Source of the DNA: a virus
Strand: one strand, 5' to 3'
Length of the DNA stretch: 36,684 nucleotides
IMG/VR virus record: IMGVR_UViG_3300046820_000391
Coordinates: 1-36,684 of that record
The translations under genes were made by a program, and so were the position numbers. Position 1 is the stretch's first letter; each line of letters starts with the position of its first letter. Under the pieces are notes generated by a model. The model was not told the origin of the DNA, made no database searches, and saw only the letters and a program-made list of their open reading frames with translations. Positions 19,689-28,439 of the stretch are shown here, piece after piece.

Positions 19689-22600
19689 TTGCGTCCTCCC
19701 TTATGTCAGGCAGACCGTCGCCATCCCATCTGTCCATCAATTCGTATGATTTACCAGTGTTTCGGGCAACCTGATACATCGCATTATACAGCATATTGCC
19801 CATGTTGGATAGGTCGCCAGATGTTTGTTCAGCATTTGCAGACGCAGTATTGTTGCCATCGAACGTCAGGCCAGCGCCCGTGGTGTTCACTGTCGCATTG
19901 CTTGCTGCTTGTGCGGCCAATGTTTCGCTAAGGCTTGCTGACAACCACGCACGAATACGAGCAACTTCAAGCGCCGATGTTGCGGAACCAAGCGTTGCTT
20001 CTTCGATAGAACGGCTAAGTTCTGGAAGCTTGCCAAGGGCGTCAAGGTTTCCTGCCCGTGCTTGTGCCGTTAAGGTGGCGAATTGCGCCTTCAGCAATAC
20101 AGAAGACGATGATGTGTTGATGCCACGCAAACGATTGATTTCGTCGATGACTGTCTGGCTGACATCCGCCAGCGTTTCCATATATTTCTGCATAGCATCA
20201 GCGGCATCTTGCGCGGCCTTTGCTTGTGCATCAGCGGCTTCTTCAGCGGCCTTTGCAGCTTCAGCATCTGCCTTGGCTCTAGCTTCCGCAGCCCAGATTT
20301 GCTCTTGTAGCCCACGAAGGCTTGCATCCATCGCTGCCAATTCCAATATGCGCCGTGCGGCCAATGCTTCAACAGTCCGCCCTTGTGCCTCCATCAACTG
20401 TATTTCAAGTTCACGGCGATCATTGGCAAGTTTGGTAGCTGCTTCCAATGCCTTGGCTTGTGTTTCAGCCGCTTCCTTAGCCGCTTCAGCCGCAGCCTCA
20501 CTTGCGGCACGGGCGTCTTCTGCTGCCCATATTTGCCTTTGCAATGAACGCAGTGTTTCGTCCATCGCTTGTAATTCAAGTTCGCGCCGTGCGTTAAGTG
20601 CGCCAGTCGAATTGCCCAGTGCATCCATCAGGTCAATTTCGAGCGAACGGCGGTCACGCGCCAAGGATGCCGCCGCTTCAGCCGCTACTGCCGCTTCTTC
20701 AGCAGCCTTTGCTTGCGCTTCAGCCAAAGCTTCAGTTGCCTTTGCAGCGTCTTCAGCAGCCCAAACTTGCTGTTGCAAGGCGCGAAGGGTTGCGTCCATG
20801 CCTTCAAGTTCAAGCGCACGTTGTGCAGCCAGTGCGCCAGTTGCATTGCCCTGCGCTTCCATCAGTTGAATTTCCAATTCACGGCGTGGCCTGTTGGCTT
20901 CAAATATCGCCTTGGCTTGCTTGATGGCATAAAGTTCTTCAAGCTTGGCATAATCAGCAGCCGATGCGCCAGCTTCAGCAAAGATAGCCTTCAGCTTTTC
21001 CATTTCAGTGGATAGTTCATCAAGGCTTGAACGCAGCGGGTCTGTTTCCTTGACCAAATCCTTGAACACTTGGTCAAACTTCAGTGCCTTTTGCACCTGT
21101 TCATTCAGATCGTTTCCAGCACGAATAAGGGTTTGCGCTCCCGCACTGATGCCCGTGACGATACCCTGTTGTATTGCCAGTTGCGTGACATAAGCGACAG
21201 CAGCCGCTTGGTCAGTGCCGAAGTTCATTACGCCAGAACCTGAAGTGCGACCAGCACCAGTAGGATCAACAACGTAATCCTTTTTACGCATACCAAGGCT
21301 GACTTTGACGTTGCCACCCAACGTGCCGCCAAGCTGTTCTGCTATGTTGCCCAAGCCCTTCAGCAAGCCATTCGCCATATTGTCAGCGATGCCCTTAAGC
21401 TGTGCGCTGTTACCGGAAAGGGTGCGCTGCATAGCGCCGCCAGCAATCTGTGTAAGCGTTGCACTGCCTGTCTTTGTTTTTGTCAGCAATCCACCAACAA
21501 GGCCACCAAGCAAACCGCCAGCTATTGCGCCAAGTGGCCCAGCCAAAGAGCCAAGCGCCTTGCCAAATACTTTGCCGCCGATGTTCTGCAATCCCTTGGT
21601 CAAAAATTCCTTGCCAAGCGCACCTCCGATAGCGCCACCGACAGCACCACCGATACCGCCGCCAACCATGCCGCCGATTTTGGCATTGGCAAGGACATTT
21701 GGCAGAGCATCAAGAAAGCCGCTCAATGCCTCCTTGGTTTTTTCGGGAAATGCATCAAACATGGTCTTGAGGTTTTTCTCAAGGTCAGGTGCAGCAATGC
21801 GGATTTCATTGCCAAGGTTTTGCAGGAATGAACCAGCGCCACCAAAGAGGTCATCAGTCAGACCAATCAGGCTACCCATCGTTTTTTTGAGTTCTTCAGC
21901 CTTCTTCTGCTCCTTGGTTAAAACACTTTCTGCGTTAATGATGTCTGTTTGGGCTTTGACGTATTCCTGCCATGCGGAATTTACATCCTTAATGCCATCC
22001 GCCGCAGCCTTAGCCTTGAAGCCTTCTTCTTCAAGTTCTAAGGCCCGTCGCGCACGGGCTTCACCAGTTAGGCCAACCAGTTCCAATTCGTTCTGCAATG
22101 GCTTGATGATGTTGTTTTGGAAATCCTTGCCAGCCTGTGCGCGGGTCGCTTCTTCCCAAGCAGCGCCAGCCGCCTTAATCTGGTCAGCAAGTTCCTTGGT
22201 AGGCGCGGCAGCAGCGGCTGCGGCAACTTCAATTTTCTTGATTTCAATGGCAGTTTTGCCGATGCGATTAGTTTCCTTTTCGATATTCTCGATAAATTGT
22301 TCAGCTTGCTTAACGCGCTGTTCAAATAGCTTCTGTTCTTCCGATTTCTTTTCGGCAGCAGCCTTCTTCTGTTTGCGTTCCTCATCAAGCCGCCCCTTTG
22401 CAACTTTGATGCTGTTTGCATTCCACTTGTCCATAAATGCGCCAGCGTCCGAATAGGCGTCGGTGTATGCCTTACCGATGGCCTGACCAGCCTTTTGTGC
22501 AGCGCCAGCATTTTCATTTGCGATTTGAGCAAATTTGACGGGGCTTAAAAGCGGTTCGCCAGCGAGGTCGTTGATAGCCGCAACGATATTGTTGACCAAA

Positions 22601-23760
22601 AAGCTGACAGCGCCAATCGCAGCGTTGACTGCTTGAACGAACAGATCACTTAAAACGGCGGGGAATGTGGCCCAGATTATTTTGACGGCGTTAAATGTCC
22701 CTGCAAAAGCCGCATAAATGACTTTGGCTGATGTGACCGCAAACTTCCCAGCCTCATCCAACCAGCCTTTGATTGTGTCAAAGACAGCCCCAAGATTAAG
22801 CCCCTCATAAATGGTCATCCAAAGACCTTTGATGGTATCCATCGTGGTCACAGATGCGCCGCCAGCCTTGTCAATTTGCTCCGCTGTCATGCCCATTGAT
22901 TTGGCATAAGCTTCGACTTCGCCAGATTTATCGAATTGCCCAGATATAAGCGCAAAGCCAGCGGTCAGGGTCGCGGCGGCTGCGGCCACGCCAAGGATAA
23001 TTGCTGTCACAGGTGCGAATGCCGTTGCAGTGGCAGCACCAGCAGCAGTTGATGCGGCAGCGGCTTCCATTTCTGCGGCAGAAAGAACCCTTGCTGTGGC
23101 AGCGGCTTCAACTTGTGCGGCGGCAAGACGGGCTTGACCAGCGGCGCGTCTTTCGGTCGCGGCTTGCGATGCCAATGCAGTCGTTGCGTTTTCAGCTTGG
23201 GCAGCAGCAAGCGCCAATTCAGCTTGTGCAGTAATCACCGCTTCAGCAGCTTGGGCATTTAATGCACGGAAACGTGAGGCGGTTGCCCCCGTGGATGCTG
23301 CGGTAGCATCAAGCTGTGCGTCAGATGTGGTTTTCAAAATGCCGATCATAGACAGCAGGGCAACGCCAAACTGCTTGGTGGACATCCCTGACTGCATCAT
23401 GATGCCACTGATCTGGCTACCCTGCTGAACAAAGGCTGTCAGTGGGTTTGCGCCAGATGCAAGCTGCACACCCAAATCCTGAAACTGGAATGCAAGGTTC
23501 GTGATTTGATGGCTGGCAAGTTGGCCTGTCTGTCCGACAGCCCTCATTGCGTTTGCGGCGGCGGCTTGGGCAGTCGCACCTTGGGCGATGACTGTATTCA
23601 TGCCGTTGATGGCTACAGATGTTCGCGTGGCTGTCGCACCAAAGCTGCGAACACTGCCTTCAGCGCCAGCAGCGGCAGAACCCATTTTATTTAGGTTTTG
23701 CGATGCTTCATTGGCATCACGGCTATCAACTGAAATACGAAGGTTCGCTAAATCTGCCAC
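19675..23760 (-). CDS. Tail tape-measure protein
   Basis: 1361 residues from GTG 23760, chosen because AGGA lies eight bases upstream; a TTG two codons earlier is also possible. ADLANLRISVDSRDANEASQ and the following Gln/Ala-rich helices (QITNLAFQFQDLGVQLASG) are the usual opening of siphoviral tape measures. A Gly-zipper region (about 705-770, GGMVGGGIGGAVGGAIGGAL) could form the membrane-active part. The C-terminal third has three tandem 78-residue helical repeats. No lysozyme or peptidase motif was seen. By the usual rule of about 1.5 angstrom per residue, it would set a tail roughly 200 nm long. Confidence 0.95.
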   Translation of the reverse strand: MADLANLRISVDSRDANEASQNLNKMGSAAAGAEGSVRSFGATATRTSVAINGMNTVIAQGATAQAAAANAMRAVGQTGQLASHQITNLAFQFQDLGVQLASGANPLTAFVQQGSQISGIMMQSGMSTKQFGVALLSMIGILKTTSDAQLDATAASTGATASRFRALNAQAAEAVITAQAELALAAAQAENATTALASQAATERRAAGQARLAAAQVEAAATARVLSAAEMEAAAASTAAGAATATAFAPVTAIILGVAAAAATLTAGFALISGQFDKSGEVEAYAKSMGMTAEQIDKAGGASVTTMDTIKGLWMTIYEGLNLGAVFDTIKGWLDEAGKFAVTSAKVIYAAFAGTFNAVKIIWATFPAVLSDLFVQAVNAAIGAVSFLVNNIVAAINDLAGEPLLSPVKFAQIANENAGAAQKAGQAIGKAYTDAYSDAGAFMDKWNANSIKVAKGRLDEERKQKKAAAEKKSEEQKLFEQRVKQAEQFIENIEKETNRIGKTAIEIKKIEVAAAAAAAPTKELADQIKAAGAAWEEATRAQAGKDFQNNIIKPLQNELELVGLTGEARARRALELEEEGFKAKAAADGIKDVNSAWQEYVKAQTDIINAESVLTKEQKKAEELKKTMGSLIGLTDDLFGGAGSFLQNLGNEIRIAAPDLEKNLKTMFDAFPEKTKEALSGFLDALPNVLANAKIGGMVGGGIGGAVGGAIGGALGKEFLTKGLQNIGGKVFGKALGSLAGPLGAIAGGLLGGLVGGLLTKTKTGSATLTQIAGGAMQRTLSGNSAQLKGIADNMANGLLKGLGNIAEQLGGTLGGNVKVSLGMRKKDYVVDPTGAGRTSGSGVMNFGTDQAAAVAYVTQLAIQQGIVTGISAGAQTLIRAGNDLNEQVQKALKFDQVFKDLVKETDPLRSSLDELSTEMEKLKAIFAEAGASAADYAKLEELYAIKQAKAIFEANRPRRELEIQLMEAQGNATGALAAQRALELEGMDATLRALQQQVWAAEDAAKATEALAEAQAKAAEEAAVAAEAAASLARDRRSLEIDLMDALGNSTGALNARRELELQAMDETLRSLQRQIWAAEDARAASEAAAEAAKEAAETQAKALEAATKLANDRRELEIQLMEAQGRTVEALAARRILELAAMDASLRGLQEQIWAAEARAKADAEAAKAAEEAADAQAKAAQDAADAMQKYMETLADVSQTVIDEINRLRGINTSSSSVLLKAQFATLTAQARAGNLDALGKLPELSRSIEEATLGSATSALEVARIRAWLSASLSETLAAQAASNATVNTTGAGLTFDGNNTASANAEQTSGDLSNMGNMLYNAMYQVARNTGKSYELMDRWDGDGLPDIREDASDYY
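20191..20886 (-). repeat. Three tandem 234-bp (78-residue) repeats in the tape measure
   Basis: Copies at 20886-20653, 20652-20419 and 20418 to about 20191 each begin RR.LEI.LM and contain RxLELxxMDxxLRxLQxQ(V/I)WAAE followed by an Ala/Glu-rich helix. Unit length is exactly 78 codons for the first two. The alignment was made by eye from the translation. Confidence 0.9.
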
Positions 23761-23817
23761 GCGCAATATCCTATTAGGCCCACAGCGTTATCGCTTAATC
23801 TGGGCCATAACACAAGA

Positions 23818-24279
23818 TTATCGTCCTGTCTTGGTGTTGATGCGATTTGCCCAATCAGACATTGCTTTTGATATTTTGTCGCGCCGTTCTGGGGTCATCA
23901 TTGCGGGATCAACCCAAGGTGGCGGCGTATTTGGCTCAATGGCTTCAGATAGCATTGCAGCGTATTCGCGGGACAACTGCCTCACTGCTTTGGCTTCCCA
24001 AGGCGTCAACATCACGCACTGGTTCGCCATCCAAGCAGCCAAATCGACTTCATCTATTGCGATGTTGCCACCCATGCCAATGGGCTTGGCGGGGCCAACC
24101 TCGAACAGTATTTCGACAAGGTAGGCTCCGCCAAGCAGGGGAGGCATTGCGTCTGACTTGGTTTCCCGTCTAGGGCGTTTTGCCTTCGACGGGATTGTAT
24201 TAAGCCAAGCCGCTTGCTTTACGAATAGGGTTAATTGCTCAATCGTTTGAGCGAAAGAAGTTTGCGCGGTCAGCGACAA
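23818..24279 (-). CDS. Tail assembly chaperone, second part (gpT-like), possibly made by frameshift
   Basis: 153 residues if read from TTG 24279, which has only a poor ribosome site. It overlaps the end of the previous gene by 41 bases in the +1 frame. Middle region DEVDLAAWMANQCVMLTPWEAKAVRQLSREY is helical and usual for proteins just before the tape measure. Lambda-like phages make the second chaperone as an extension of the first by a ribosomal frameshift. The sequence TTCTTTC near 24259-24253 would allow a +1 slip of tRNA-Phe. Confidence 0.7.
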   Translation of the reverse strand: MSLTAQTSFAQTIEQLTLFVKQAAWLNTIPSKAKRPRRETKSDAMPPLLGGAYLVEILFEVGPAKPIGMGGNIAIDEVDLAAWMANQCVMLTPWEAKAVRQLSREYAAMLSEAIEPNTPPPWVDPAMMTPERRDKISKAMSDWANRINTKTGR

Positions 24280-24646
24280 ACTCCGCGACTTGCTCCTTGA
24301 TCCACGACCATTCGTTATAAACTTTGCGGACGTTTTCAGGTGTGCAATCTAGCTTCTTGCTATCAAGCGTGAAGCCTTCCCATGAAACAGTAAGCTTCAC
24401 AAGATCATCAATGCTGTCTTCAGCCAGCTTTTCAGCGTCAAAATCGACAGCCTTCTTGCCCTTGGAAATGCGGTTTAATGCCGCTTGCTGCTTTGCAAGT
24501 TGGATTTTGCGATAAACTTTGCTGTCCTGTCCAAGCAAAGTGATCGTCATGCCCTCAATAATTTCTTCGCTTTCAGGGTGAACGATTTGCAAAACAGCGC
24601 CATCGTCAGCCATAACTGGCTTCAATGAATTAAGATCAAAAGACAT
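24239..24646 (-). CDS. Tail assembly chaperone, first part (gpG-like)
   Basis: 135 residues from ATG 24646, with GGAG six bases upstream; a longer in-frame start at 24658 contains that site and is not preferred. It is acidic and mixed alpha/beta: LQIVHPESEEIIEGMTITLLG followed by KVYRKIQLAKQQAALNRIS. Position between the tail-tube gene and the tape measure identifies it as the chaperone that coats the tape measure during tail assembly. A strong hairpin stands between it and the tail-tube gene. Confidence 0.8.
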   Translation of the reverse strand: MSFDLNSLKPVMADDGAVLQIVHPESEEIIEGMTITLLGQDSKVYRKIQLAKQQAALNRISKGKKAVDFDAEKLAEDSIDDLVKLTVSWEGFTLDSKKLDCTPENVRKVYNEWSWIKEQVAEFVADRANFFRSND

Positions 24647-24684
24647 ATTAAACTCCATCCGAATGCACCGATGTTAAATGTCTC

Positions 24685-24716
24685 CCCCGCCGTGGTCGGA
24701 TGCAGCCACGACGGGG
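24685..24716 (-). terminator. Strong hairpin after the tail-tube gene
   Basis: Stem of 11 pairs (CCCCGTCGTGG with CCACGGCGGGG on the minus strand, one G-U pair) and a 10-base loop. It lies in the 84-base gap before the chaperone gene. No T-run follows, so it may be an attenuator or an mRNA-stabilising 3' structure that leaves more tail-tube message than chaperone message. Confidence 0.65.
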
Positions 24717-24730
24717 AAGTTTGTGTGTCG

Positions 24731-25186
24731 TTAGTCTACTTTAACGACCGAATTGTCGATTTCAAGCGTGACTTCAGCCATCGTGATGGCGTCAGCGTTA
24801 CCGACATTCGTTTTGTAGGACATAACCTGTGCAGTGAAATACTGGATTTCACCAGTTACAAGCGCAACCTTGACGGATACCTGTGCATCCGAACCAGCAG
24901 GTGCTTCACCAGCAGTCTTCAATACGCCTTGACCAGCATCGTCAAACGACGAAGCCATTGCAAGCGTAACCGAACCATAGTTCAGCGAACCACGGCGCTT
25001 TGCAACGATACCCGTGCCAAGTGGCGTGTGGGTAGCAAGCGCAGCTTCTGCGCCGAATGCTGGCAAATCGGAAAGTTCGCCGCAAGCCGACCAAGTAAGG
25101 GCAGCAAAGCCAGTAGCGTCATAGGTAGCGGGGGCAGTGGCGGACACTGAAACGATAGTGCCAACCGAAGAAACAACGTCAGACAT
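24731..25186 (-). CDS. Major tail (tube) protein
   Basis: 151 residues, beta-rich with N-terminal MSDVVSSVGTIVSVSATAPATYDATGFAALTW, usual for siphoviral tail tubes, and the typical ELSDLPAFGAEA and KRRGSLNYGSVTLAMA segments. It comes after the tail terminator and before the chaperones, as expected. The ATG at 25186 is preceded by GGAGATTAAATT, and the gene is bounded downstream by a strong hairpin, in keeping with high expression. Confidence 0.88.
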   Translation of the reverse strand: MSDVVSSVGTIVSVSATAPATYDATGFAALTWSACGELSDLPAFGAEAALATHTPLGTGIVAKRRGSLNYGSVTLAMASSFDDAGQGVLKTAGEAPAGSDAQVSVKVALVTGEIQYFTAQVMSYKTNVGNADAITMAEVTLEIDNSVVKVD

Positions 25187-25243
25187 AATTTAATCTCCAT
25201 GCATGGGATTTAACATTTAACACAAAAAAGCAGCCAAGTCACC

Positions 25244-25657
25244 CTAACGCATTTTGCGTTCTGCGCGGTTGATTGCCAGCCGCACCATACCACTTGGCGC
25301 TTGCTTTGACCATTGCTCAAATTCAAGGCGATAAATGTATGGCAGGTTGTTACTTATCCAAAAGATATTGCGTGGCGCATTGGCAACGGCAGCAGCACCA
25401 GCAGAAATGGCATAAGTGGAACCACCACTGATTGCTGGTGCGCTAACGCCACGACCAGCATCAGCCTCAAATGCTATTTGCCCCGTTGATGGAGAGCCTA
25501 TGCTGCACTGCCAGTTGGCCCTTGCCCGACCTGTATCGACAGGCGTATTCAAAACGATGTCAGACAACAGGTCTAAACATATTTTGCTAATAACGGCGTC
25601 AGCGTCCTTTCCAGCCTTTTCCGCAAATTTCTTTACGTCCAAGCTAAAGCTGGTCAT
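25244..25657 (-). CDS. HK97 gp10-like neck/tail-completion protein
   Basis: 137 residues. FAEKAGKDADAVISKICLDLLSDIVLNTPVDTGRARANWQ follows the HK97-gp10 family pattern, with the PVDTGRARANW core that is a hallmark, and ends in a basic helix. Such proteins join the tail to the head-tail connector. It overlaps the tail terminator gene by 4 bases. Confidence 0.85.
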   Translation of the reverse strand: MTSFSLDVKKFAEKAGKDADAVISKICLDLLSDIVLNTPVDTGRARANWQCSIGSPSTGQIAFEADAGRGVSAPAISGGSTYAISAGAAAVANAPRNIFWISNNLPYIYRLEFEQWSKQAPSGMVRLAINRAERKMR

Positions 25658-26049
25658 GCGAAAGCCCTGTAGGTCACGCTGACAGGGATGACAAAGCGAT
25701 CACCAGACATAAACGCTGGGTTCTGTGTCGTGCGCTGTATCGTCACTGTCACGCCATCATAAACAAGCCTATCGCCACGTTGAAAGGCAGCAGCAACATT
25801 ATCAGCAGTCGCACGGGCTGCGCCCTTGTTGGCGTCCGCAGGGGCATAGACAAGCACTTGGTAAACGCCGCCAAATTCATCCGATGCCGCGCTTGATACG
25901 CCGACAGGGATGGTATCACCGCTCAATAAGGTTTCGCTCAAATAAATGTCGCCAGCAGGGGGAATGAATTTTGCATTTTCCCAATGTGTCGGCAATTCAA
26001 GTGTGTTCAATTGCGTGGCAAGCGCCGCGCTAATCTTGCTGTTAATCAT
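25654..26049 (-). CDS. Tail terminator protein (DUF4128-like)
   Basis: 131 residues. Landmarks YLSETLLSGDTIPVG, GVYQVLVYAPADANKGAA and FQRGDRLVYDGVTV agree with the tail terminators (lambda gpU/DUF4128 type) that cap the tail tube. The gene order gp10-like, terminator, connector supports it. Start overlaps the small gene before it by 8 bases. Confidence 0.82.
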   Translation of the reverse strand: MINSKISAALATQLNTLELPTHWENAKFIPPAGDIYLSETLLSGDTIPVGVSSAASDEFGGVYQVLVYAPADANKGAARATADNVAAAFQRGDRLVYDGVTVTIQRTTQNPAFMSGDRFVIPVSVTYRAFA

Positions 26050-26230
26050 CTAAAGCCTCCACGATCTGAATATCTATGGCGACCTTTTTACCATCATCTA
26101 GCCGAATTATATAGGCGATAACATTGTTCTGACTATCATGCAGAACGCTATCCAAAATGCCAGAGTTCCATTGCGATGGAAAGAAAACCCTCTGGCCTAT
26201 TGGCAACATCAGTTTGACCTTAGTTGGCAT
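26042..26230 (-). CDS. Small beta-rich protein in the connector module, 62 aa
   Basis: Short protein with VKLMLPIGQRVFFPSQW and a second strand-rich half (VIAYIIRLDDGKKVAIDIQ) like a small SH3-type barrel. It overlaps the head-tail adaptor by 22 bases and the tail terminator by 8. I know no family. It could be a neck accessory. Confidence 0.6.
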   Translation of the reverse strand: MPTKVKLMLPIGQRVFFPSQWNSGILDSVLHDSQNNVIAYIIRLDDGKKVAIDIQIVEALDD

Positions 26231-26562
26231 ATGTAAATCACATCCTCACCCGTCAGGCGGATCGGCTGCACATCCATGATGCGGTAAGTCGTGCCGTCTA
26301 TGGTCGATAAGCAGCCCACAGCAGGGCGTGTGGCGATAAGTTCAAGGATAAGGCGCACATCACCCGCTTGAATGACAGTGCCGTCAATATCGCGCTTGTG
26401 GTAAGCAGCGGGATAACCTTTGCCCGTTATCGTCGTGCTTGTGTCCGTGCCAATTACTGCGCCAGTGATAGGGTCTGTCGCGTCATAAACAGGGAAGATG
26501 ATGGACACCGCTTCGCCATATTTAGCAAGCAGCCGTGATGCTGTTTGCGCTTGGCTGCTCAT
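26209..26562 (-). CDS. Head-tail adaptor / head-closure-like protein
   Basis: 117 residues, beta-rich: LLAKYGEAVSIIFPVYDATD, GKGYPAAYHKRDIDGT, VIQAGDVRLILEL and YRIMDVQPIRLTGEDVIYICQL. This matches the small neck proteins (stopper or head closure type) that follow the first adaptor in siphoviruses. ATGA overlap with the upstream gene. Confidence 0.75.
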   Translation of the reverse strand: MSSQAQTASRLLAKYGEAVSIIFPVYDATDPITGAVIGTDTSTTITGKGYPAAYHKRDIDGTVIQAGDVRLILELIATRPAVGCLSTIDGTTYRIMDVQPIRLTGEDVIYICQLRSN

Positions 26563-27071
26563 GTGCGGACAACCCGTGTTACACCGAAGCCGCTTTCCGA
26601 TGACGATAAAAGGTATGGCGTTACCATGCGATTGACCAAGGGATAGCGTTGCGTCGGGTCTGAATAATCTTGGTATTCAATTTCAATTACGTCGATCTTT
26701 TCGCGCTTCACCTTTTGGCCTTGATCGGCAATCAGCGTGTCGCCAGCCGAAGCCCGTAACGCCATCTCTACGCAAGCGTTGATGACCTGTGGCGGCACAA
26801 CATCACTGGCGTAATTAAAGCCATCAACGACCACGTTATAGCGGGGCCATGACAATGCTTGTGTTTCGCTGACGCGATTGCCCTTCCAAGCATCGCGGTA
26901 TGTAGCCTCCAGATAGTCGGTTGCCTTAACCAGCGATTGTTCTTTGATTGTTTGCGACAGGCTCGACCAGCCCGTTATGCCACGGTCAGCAACATAGCCA
27001 TCCGCAGCCGAAACGCTGGCATAGCTGTTAGCGTTAGAAAGCCCTGCACCTGTTTCGACCACGAATGCCAT
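26559..27071 (-). CDS. Head-tail connector (DnaT-like phage family)
   Basis: 170 residues. AFVVETGAGLSNANSYASVS, YVADRGITGWSSL and ATDYLEATYRDAWKGNRVS are landmarks of the phage family that databases call DnaT-like single-strand-binding; by position and size it is the first connector joining the portal to the neck. The second half contains SWPRYNVVVDG and ALRASAGDTLI. The assignment of DNA binding in that family is weak; a structural role is more likely. Confidence 0.78.
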   Translation of the reverse strand: MAFVVETGAGLSNANSYASVSAADGYVADRGITGWSSLSQTIKEQSLVKATDYLEATYRDAWKGNRVSETQALSWPRYNVVVDGFNYASDVVPPQVINACVEMALRASAGDTLIADQGQKVKREKIDVIEIEYQDYSDPTQRYPLVNRMVTPYLLSSSESGFGVTRVVRT

Positions 27072-27074
27072 TTG

Positions 27075-27386
27075 TTACTCCTTGCGGCTTTTGCCAGTTT
27101 TCGCTTCTGGTTCTGCTTCTTCGGCAACAGGGGCTTCTTCAGCCACTGGCGCTTCTTCAACAGGTTCCTCAACGGCTGGTGTTTCTTCTACTGGCGCTTC
27201 TACCACTTCCACTGCCTCTGGAGCAATGACGGCTTCTGCTTCAACAGCAATTTCTTCTACATCCAGTTTTTCGTGCAAAGGTGTGCCAGCGGGGGCAAAA
27301 ATAGCATCAATGATTTTATAACCTTGCTCTTGCAACTTGGCTTTACGGGCAGGGTTGATCGGATGCGGTTCGTAAATGATTTTCAT
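27075..27386 (-). CDS. Acidic Glu/Ala/Pro/Val-rich protein after the major capsid gene
   Basis: 103 residues. The N-terminal 45 form a small globular part (IIYEPHPINPARKAKLQEQGYKIIDAIFAPAG). After that come repeats of APVEE, PAVEEP and PVAEEA up to a basic end (TGKSRKE). Such acidic low-complexity tails are found in head decoration or head-neck proteins of phages. Position right after the capsid terminator hairpin suggests a head-linked protein; function is unproven. Confidence 0.7.
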   Translation of the reverse strand: MKIIYEPHPINPARKAKLQEQGYKIIDAIFAPAGTPLHEKLDVEEIAVEAEAVIAPEAVEVVEAPVEETPAVEEPVEEAPVAEEAPVAEEAEPEAKTGKSRKE

Positions 27387-27407
27387 TGCTCTACTCCATT
27401 AGGAAAA

Positions 27408-27440
27408 GCCGCTGGCAGGGACTTCCAATCTGCCAGCGGC
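27408..27440 (-). terminator. Hairpin/terminator after the major capsid gene
   Basis: Minus strand: GCCGCTGGCAG pairs perfectly with CTGCCAGCGGC (11 pairs, 11-base loop) and is followed by TTTTCC. It lies 14 bases beyond the capsid stop. The short T-run suggests partial termination, letting some transcription pass to the connector genes. Confidence 0.8.
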
Positions 27441-27453
27441 CTTATCTTAGGTT

Positions 27454-28425
27454 TTAGCTTGCAGCGTTACCAACAGCCATAACACCAGCAGTGTGCTTGA
27501 TGGATGTGGCTACCTTGTCCCAGTTGGAACCAGTTGCAAGTTCAGCATCCGTTGGCGACTTGCCACCGTTTGCTACATCCCAGCTATAACCCTTAAGGGC
27601 AACGCCGAAGGTGTAATCGACTTGCATCGTGGTTTCGATACGGGTCTGACCGTTGTTGGTCTGGATGTTGCTGATAACGTCACCGCCATCATAAACAACA
27701 GCAGCACCGTCAACGAGGCCAAGAACACGCAGCTTGTTTGGTGTGCCAGCAACATAAAGGGCAGGGGCATCAGTTACGATGACCGGACGGCCCAAGATGT
27801 CAACGACCTGCACGTTCTGCGCCACGAAAAGCTGACCAGCGTTCGTGATGTTCTGCGAAATCAGCTTGTGATAAGCAGTGCCGTTCATGACGTTGGCAAC
27901 GATTGCTTGGCTGCTGTCACCGAACAGTGCGTGTGCAGTGTTCATTGCGGCATAGCTGATACCAGCCGATGCCGAAACGTCATTGGTGGTTGCAGCGCCT
28001 TGGTTGGCGATTGCAGCGGACAATGCAGCGATTGCAGTGTTCAACTGATCAGCAAGCAATGCTTCAGCAAAGTTGCGCGATGCGACTTCGATGCCTTCAG
28101 TCGTTGGCTTCTGCAACCATGTAAGCTGCGAAGGCTCAAAGCGGATTGGGCCAAAACCACCAGCAACCTTAACGCCATTTGCTTGAAGCTGCGTCAGGTC
28201 AGTTGCGGTAGCCGATGCTTGCGAAGCATAGCGGTCAACACGGCGCTGTGCCGAATGGATTGCAGCAAAGAAGCTCTGCTGCAAAAAGTCACCGTCAAAA
28301 CCAGTCGTGGTCAGGCGGATTGCACCATTCGATGCGGTGTTAAACTTATCAACCATCTGTGCCAATGTTTCGATGGTTGCTGGCATGATGTATTCATTGA
28401 ATACCTGCATTTGAGAAAGCGACAT
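27454..28425 (-). CDS. Major capsid protein (gp13-like family)
   Basis: 323 residues. MQVFNEYIMPATIETLAQMV near the start, RVDRYASQAS and LTWLQKPTTEGIEVASRN in the middle, and DILGRPVIVTDAPALYV toward the end are typical of the gp13-like major capsid family (HK97-fold type). It directly follows a scaffold gene, and its ribosome site AAGGA is well placed before ATG 28425. A strong hairpin ends the gene on its downstream side. Confidence 0.88.
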   Translation of the reverse strand: MSLSQMQVFNEYIMPATIETLAQMVDKFNTASNGAIRLTTTGFDGDFLQQSFFAAIHSAQRRVDRYASQASATATDLTQLQANGVKVAGGFGPIRFEPSQLTWLQKPTTEGIEVASRNFAEALLADQLNTAIAALSAAIANQGAATTNDVSASAGISYAAMNTAHALFGDSSQAIVANVMNGTAYHKLISQNITNAGQLFVAQNVQVVDILGRPVIVTDAPALYVAGTPNKLRVLGLVDGAAVVYDGGDVISNIQTNNGQTRIETTMQVDYTFGVALKGYSWDVANGGKSPTDAELATGSNWDKVATSIKHTAGVMAVGNAAS

Positions 28426-28439
28426 AACTTAAATCCTTA

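Noticed and set aside
19796-22456. Long rightward open frames opposite the tape measure (about 357 and 383 codons)
   Set aside because: They are by-products of the Ala/Glu codon bias of the tape-measure repeats; the products are Ala/Ser/Pro-rich with no domain or start signal.
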